NCBI GenBank assembly: GCA_002327985.1
Contig: DCVM01000033.1
Span: 23,834 to 29,314, forward strand
Reading direction: 5' to 3'
Length of the DNA stretch: 5,481 bases
Origin: Syntrophaceae bacterium UBA2188
GTDB lineage: Bacteria > Desulfobacterota > BSN033 > UBA1163
In this document: positions 5,468 to 5,481 of the stretch, one piece after another
How the letters are laid out: each line of letters begins with the position of its first letter
How positions within the stretch are numbered: position 1 is the first letter of the stretch
Position numbers and translations under genes: made by a program
Notes under the pieces: model-generated
Told to the model about the DNA's origin: nothing
The model's database searches: none
What the model saw: the letters and a program-made list of their open reading frames with translations, nothing else

Positions 5468-5481
5468 AATCACCTCCTGAA

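Overview
The window looks like bacterial chromosome from an uncultured anaerobe, most plausibly Desulfobacterota (former Deltaproteobacteria) or Nitrospirota. This rests on two B12-dependent radical SAM enzymes, a mix of strong AGGAGG ribosome sites, and gaps filled with short palindromic repeats of the kind common in those genomes. The lineage is an inference; no rRNA or other marker is present.

Left part (1-3692, + strand): three genes run in the same direction. The first is a B12-binding radical SAM protein that is open from base 1, so only its extreme N-terminus is cut off by the window edge. The second is another B12-binding radical SAM protein that resembles the family NCBI names 'lipid biosynthesis B12-binding/radical SAM protein', known from lipid clusters. 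The third is a 3-oxoacyl-ACP reductase (FabG). Together they suggest a specialised fatty-acyl or lipid-modifying cluster continuing leftwards. The two gaps between them each carry a large imperfect palindrome, and the first palindrome runs into the reading frame of gene 1 and encodes its last residues.

Middle (3693-4858): a Phd/YefM antitoxin and ParE/RelE toxin pair lies on the - strand with a 4-base overlap, its own promoter and a corrected antitoxin start (4452). It is visibly more A+T-rich than the genes to its left. It lies between two directly oriented copies of a REP-like repeat (3732-3806 and 4774-4845). Between the antitoxin promoter and the second copy sits a 259-bp element with perfect 18-bp terminal inverted repeats and a second nested inverted repeat; no protein-coding gene is visible in it.

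Right part (4859-5481, - strand): a small exported protein with a signal peptide and a glycine-rich motif resembling allene-oxide-cyclase-like barrels. Its leader contains a candidate 16-codon ORF with a near-perfect Shine-Dalgarno sequence. That ORF ends inside the loop of a 13-bp hairpin, a layout resembling translation-dependent regulation.

No tRNA, rRNA, CRISPR array, transposase or phage gene was found.
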